Shown here: in pieces, positions 29,967 through 31,304 of the stretch
How positions within the stretch are numbered: the first letter of the stretch is position 1
Layout of the letters: each line of letters opens with the position of its first letter
DNA from: PALSA-607 sp036509315
Lineage (GTDB): Bacteria; Actinomycetota; Actinomycetes; Acidothermales; Acidothermaceae
Assembly: GCA_036509315.1 (NCBI GenBank)
Contig: DATCFU010000056.1
Location: 1 to 31,304, forward strand
DNA: 31,304 nt
Direction: 5' to 3'
Notes under the pieces: generated by a model
Told to the model about the DNA's origin: nothing
Database searches by the model: none
Seen by the model: the letters and a program-made list of their open reading frames with translations, nothing else
Program-made: the position numbers and the translations under genes

Positions 29967-31304
29967 TCACGCTCCCCCGCTGTTAGCGCGATCGGCCTCA
30001 AGAACGGCAGCGTGTTCTTGAAGCGAGCGCACCGAGATGTCGCCGCGCATCAAGGCCTCGATGCCCTGCACGCAAGCGGCAAGACCTTGCACCGTCGTCA
30101 TACAGGGGACGCCGCGCAACACTGCCGCGGTACGGATTTCGTAGCCGTCGACCCGCGGACCAACGCCCCACGGCGTGTTCACGATCATGTCGACGTCGCC
30201 GGCCAGGATCTGCTGCACGATCGTGGGCTCACCGTCTGGACCGGGGCCGTCGCTGTGCTTGCGGACGACTGTCGACGTCACCCCGTTGCGCCGCAAGACT
30301 TCTGCGGTGCCCTGTGTTGCCAGGATCTCAAAGCCCAAGTCGGCGAGTCGCTTCACCGGGAAGATGATCGCGCGCTTGTCGCGGTTGGCCACGGAGACGA
30401 AGGCCTTGCCCTTGGTCGGCAGCGAGCCGTAGGCCGCAGCCTGTGACTTCGCGAAGGCGATGCCGAACCCGCTATCGATACCCATGACCTCACCCGTCGA
30501 CTTCATCTCGGGCCCAAGCACCGTGTCGACTCCGCGGAACCGACCGAACGGCAACACCGCCTCCTTGACCGAAATTGACGCATCGGGGGGGAGGTCGGCA
30601 CCGTCGCCCCGAGGCGGCAACATGCCTTCGGCGCGCAGCTGCGCAATCGTGGTGCCGGTCATGATTCGGGCTGCTGCTTTGGCCACCTGAACTGCAGTCG
30701 CCTTCGAGACGAACGGCACCGTGCGACTTGCCCGAGGGTTAGCCTCAAGCACGTAGAGCACGTTCGACGTGAGGGCGTACTGCACATTGAGCAGACCAAG
30801 GACACCGACGCCGTCGGCGATCGCGACGGTTGAATCGCGGATCCGGCGGATCTCGGCGCTACCCAAGGTGATGGGCGGGAGCACGCACGCGGAGTCGCCT
30901 GAATGGATGCCGGCTTCTTCGATGTGTTCCATGACGCCGGCGAGATACAGCTCGGTGCCGTCGTACAACGCGTCGACGTCGATCTCGACGGCGTCGTCGA
31001 GAAAACGGTCGACCAGCACCGGGTGCTCAGGGCTCGCCTGCGTGGCCCGGCCGATGTACGACTCCAGCATCTCTTCGCCATAGACGATTTCCATGCCGCG
31101 GCCGCCGAGAACGTAGCTCGGCCTGACCAGCACCGGGTAGCCGATCTCGTCGGCGATCGCCTTCGCCTCGTCGAACGACGTTGCCGTGCCGTGGCGAGGG
31201 GCCGGCAGGTTGGCCCGCGCCAGCACTTGACCGAACGCACCACGATCCTCGGCGAGGTGGATCGCCTCAGGACTCGTGCCGACGATCGGCACCCCGGCGT
31301 CCTT
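29967..31304 (-). CDS. carB: Carbamoyl-phosphate synthase large subunit, C-terminal part (5' end beyond window)
   Basis: CarB makes carbamoyl phosphate for pyrimidine and arginine synthesis. Only the C-terminal 445 residues or so are in the window; the frame is open to the edge, continuing KDAGVPIVG upstream of the first internal GTG. The visible part covers the second ATP-grasp domain, with IGYPVLVRPSYVLGGRGMEIVY, LDDAVEIDVDALYDG and YVLEANPRASRTVPFVSKATAV, and the C-terminal MGS-like allosteric domain with VSVANRDKRAIIFPVKRLADLGFEILATQGTAEVLRRNG, where UMP and similar effectors act in other bacteria. The next genes, pyrK-pyrD-pyrF, continue the pathway. Confidence 0.97.
   Translation of the reverse strand, partial: KDAGVPIVGTSPEAIHLAEDRGAFGQVLARANLPAPRHGTATSFDEAKAIADEIGYPVLVRPSYVLGGRGMEIVYGEEMLESYIGRATQASPEHPVLVDRFLDDAVEIDVDALYDGTELYLAGVMEHIEEAGIHSGDSACVLPPITLGSAEIRRIRDSTVAIADGVGVLGLLNVQYALTSNVLYVLEANPRASRTVPFVSKATAVQVAKAAARIMTGTTIAQLRAEGMLPPRGDGADLPPDASISVKEAVLPFGRFRGVDTVLGPEMKSTGEVMGIDSGFGIAFAKSQAAAYGSLPTKGKAFVSVANRDKRAIIFPVKRLADLGFEILATQGTAEVLRRNGVTSTVVRKHSDGPGPDGEPTIVQQILAGDVDMIVNTPWGVGPRVDGYEIRTAAVLRGVPCMTTVQGLAACVQGIEALMRGDISVRSLQEHAAVLEADRANSGGA

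Noticed and set aside
1..31304. CRISPR array, tRNA/rRNA genes, mobile elements or a defence system
   Set aside because: No spaced direct repeats, no cloverleaf-sized intergenic sequence with tRNA signals, no transposase, integrase or nuclease-type gene was found.

Overview
The window is high-GC chromosomal DNA from an actinomycete (Actinomycetota), and nearly all of it is housekeeping genes on the minus strand. The affiliation rests on a mycobacterial-type integration host factor (mihF) next to gmk-rpoZ-coaBC-metK, a PriA without ATPase motifs, a DUF2510 protein, a PnuC-family RibM inside the riboflavin operon, frequent GTG starts and many 1-17 bp gene overlaps. The genus cannot be read from the sequence. 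I see no tRNA, rRNA, CRISPR array, insertion sequence, phage gene or toxin/defence system.

Reading in the direction of transcription (right to left), the layout is as follows. (1) 31304-27297: pyrimidine synthesis, carB (5' part outside the window), pyrK, pyrD (class 1B) and pyrF. (2) 27289-23459: mihF, gmk, rpoZ, coaBC and metK, with a promoter candidate just after pyrF. (3) 23369-17544: priA, def, fmt, rsmB and rpe. (4) 17458-16514: a response regulator with a variant GGDEF domain, lying between rpe and the riboflavin genes. (5) 16464-11155: an FMN riboswitch, then ribD-ribE-ribM-ribBA-ribH and hisG. (6) 11154-10411: an intergenic stretch with a decayed plus-strand gene and the infC leader, which contains a terminator-like hairpin. 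(7) 10410-7898: infC, rpmI, rplT and a SPOUT rRNA methyltransferase. (8) 7836-3145: a soluble histidine kinase, pheS and pheT. (9) 3038-2237: two plus-strand ORFs that are probably one frameshifted DUF2510 membrane-protein gene. (10) 2128-1: argC and argJ (3' end outside the window), with an ARG-box-like operator over the promoter.

Functional links: the riboswitch should hold down riboflavin synthesis and uptake (RibM) when FMN is plentiful. FMN and FAD are used by PyrD, PyrK and CoaBC in the same window. Def, Fmt, InfC, RpmI, RplT, PheST, RsmB and the rRNA methylase all serve translation.

I did not find a convincing new multi-gene system. The points most worth checking are: the riboswitch with an SD-overlapping hairpin; the infC leader attenuator, ATC start and long Ala/Pro/Lys tail; the tandem repeats between infC and rpmI; the ARG box over the argC promoter; two probable frameshifts in plus-strand membrane-protein genes; the missing hisE beside hisG; and the GGDDF regulator between rpe and ribD.
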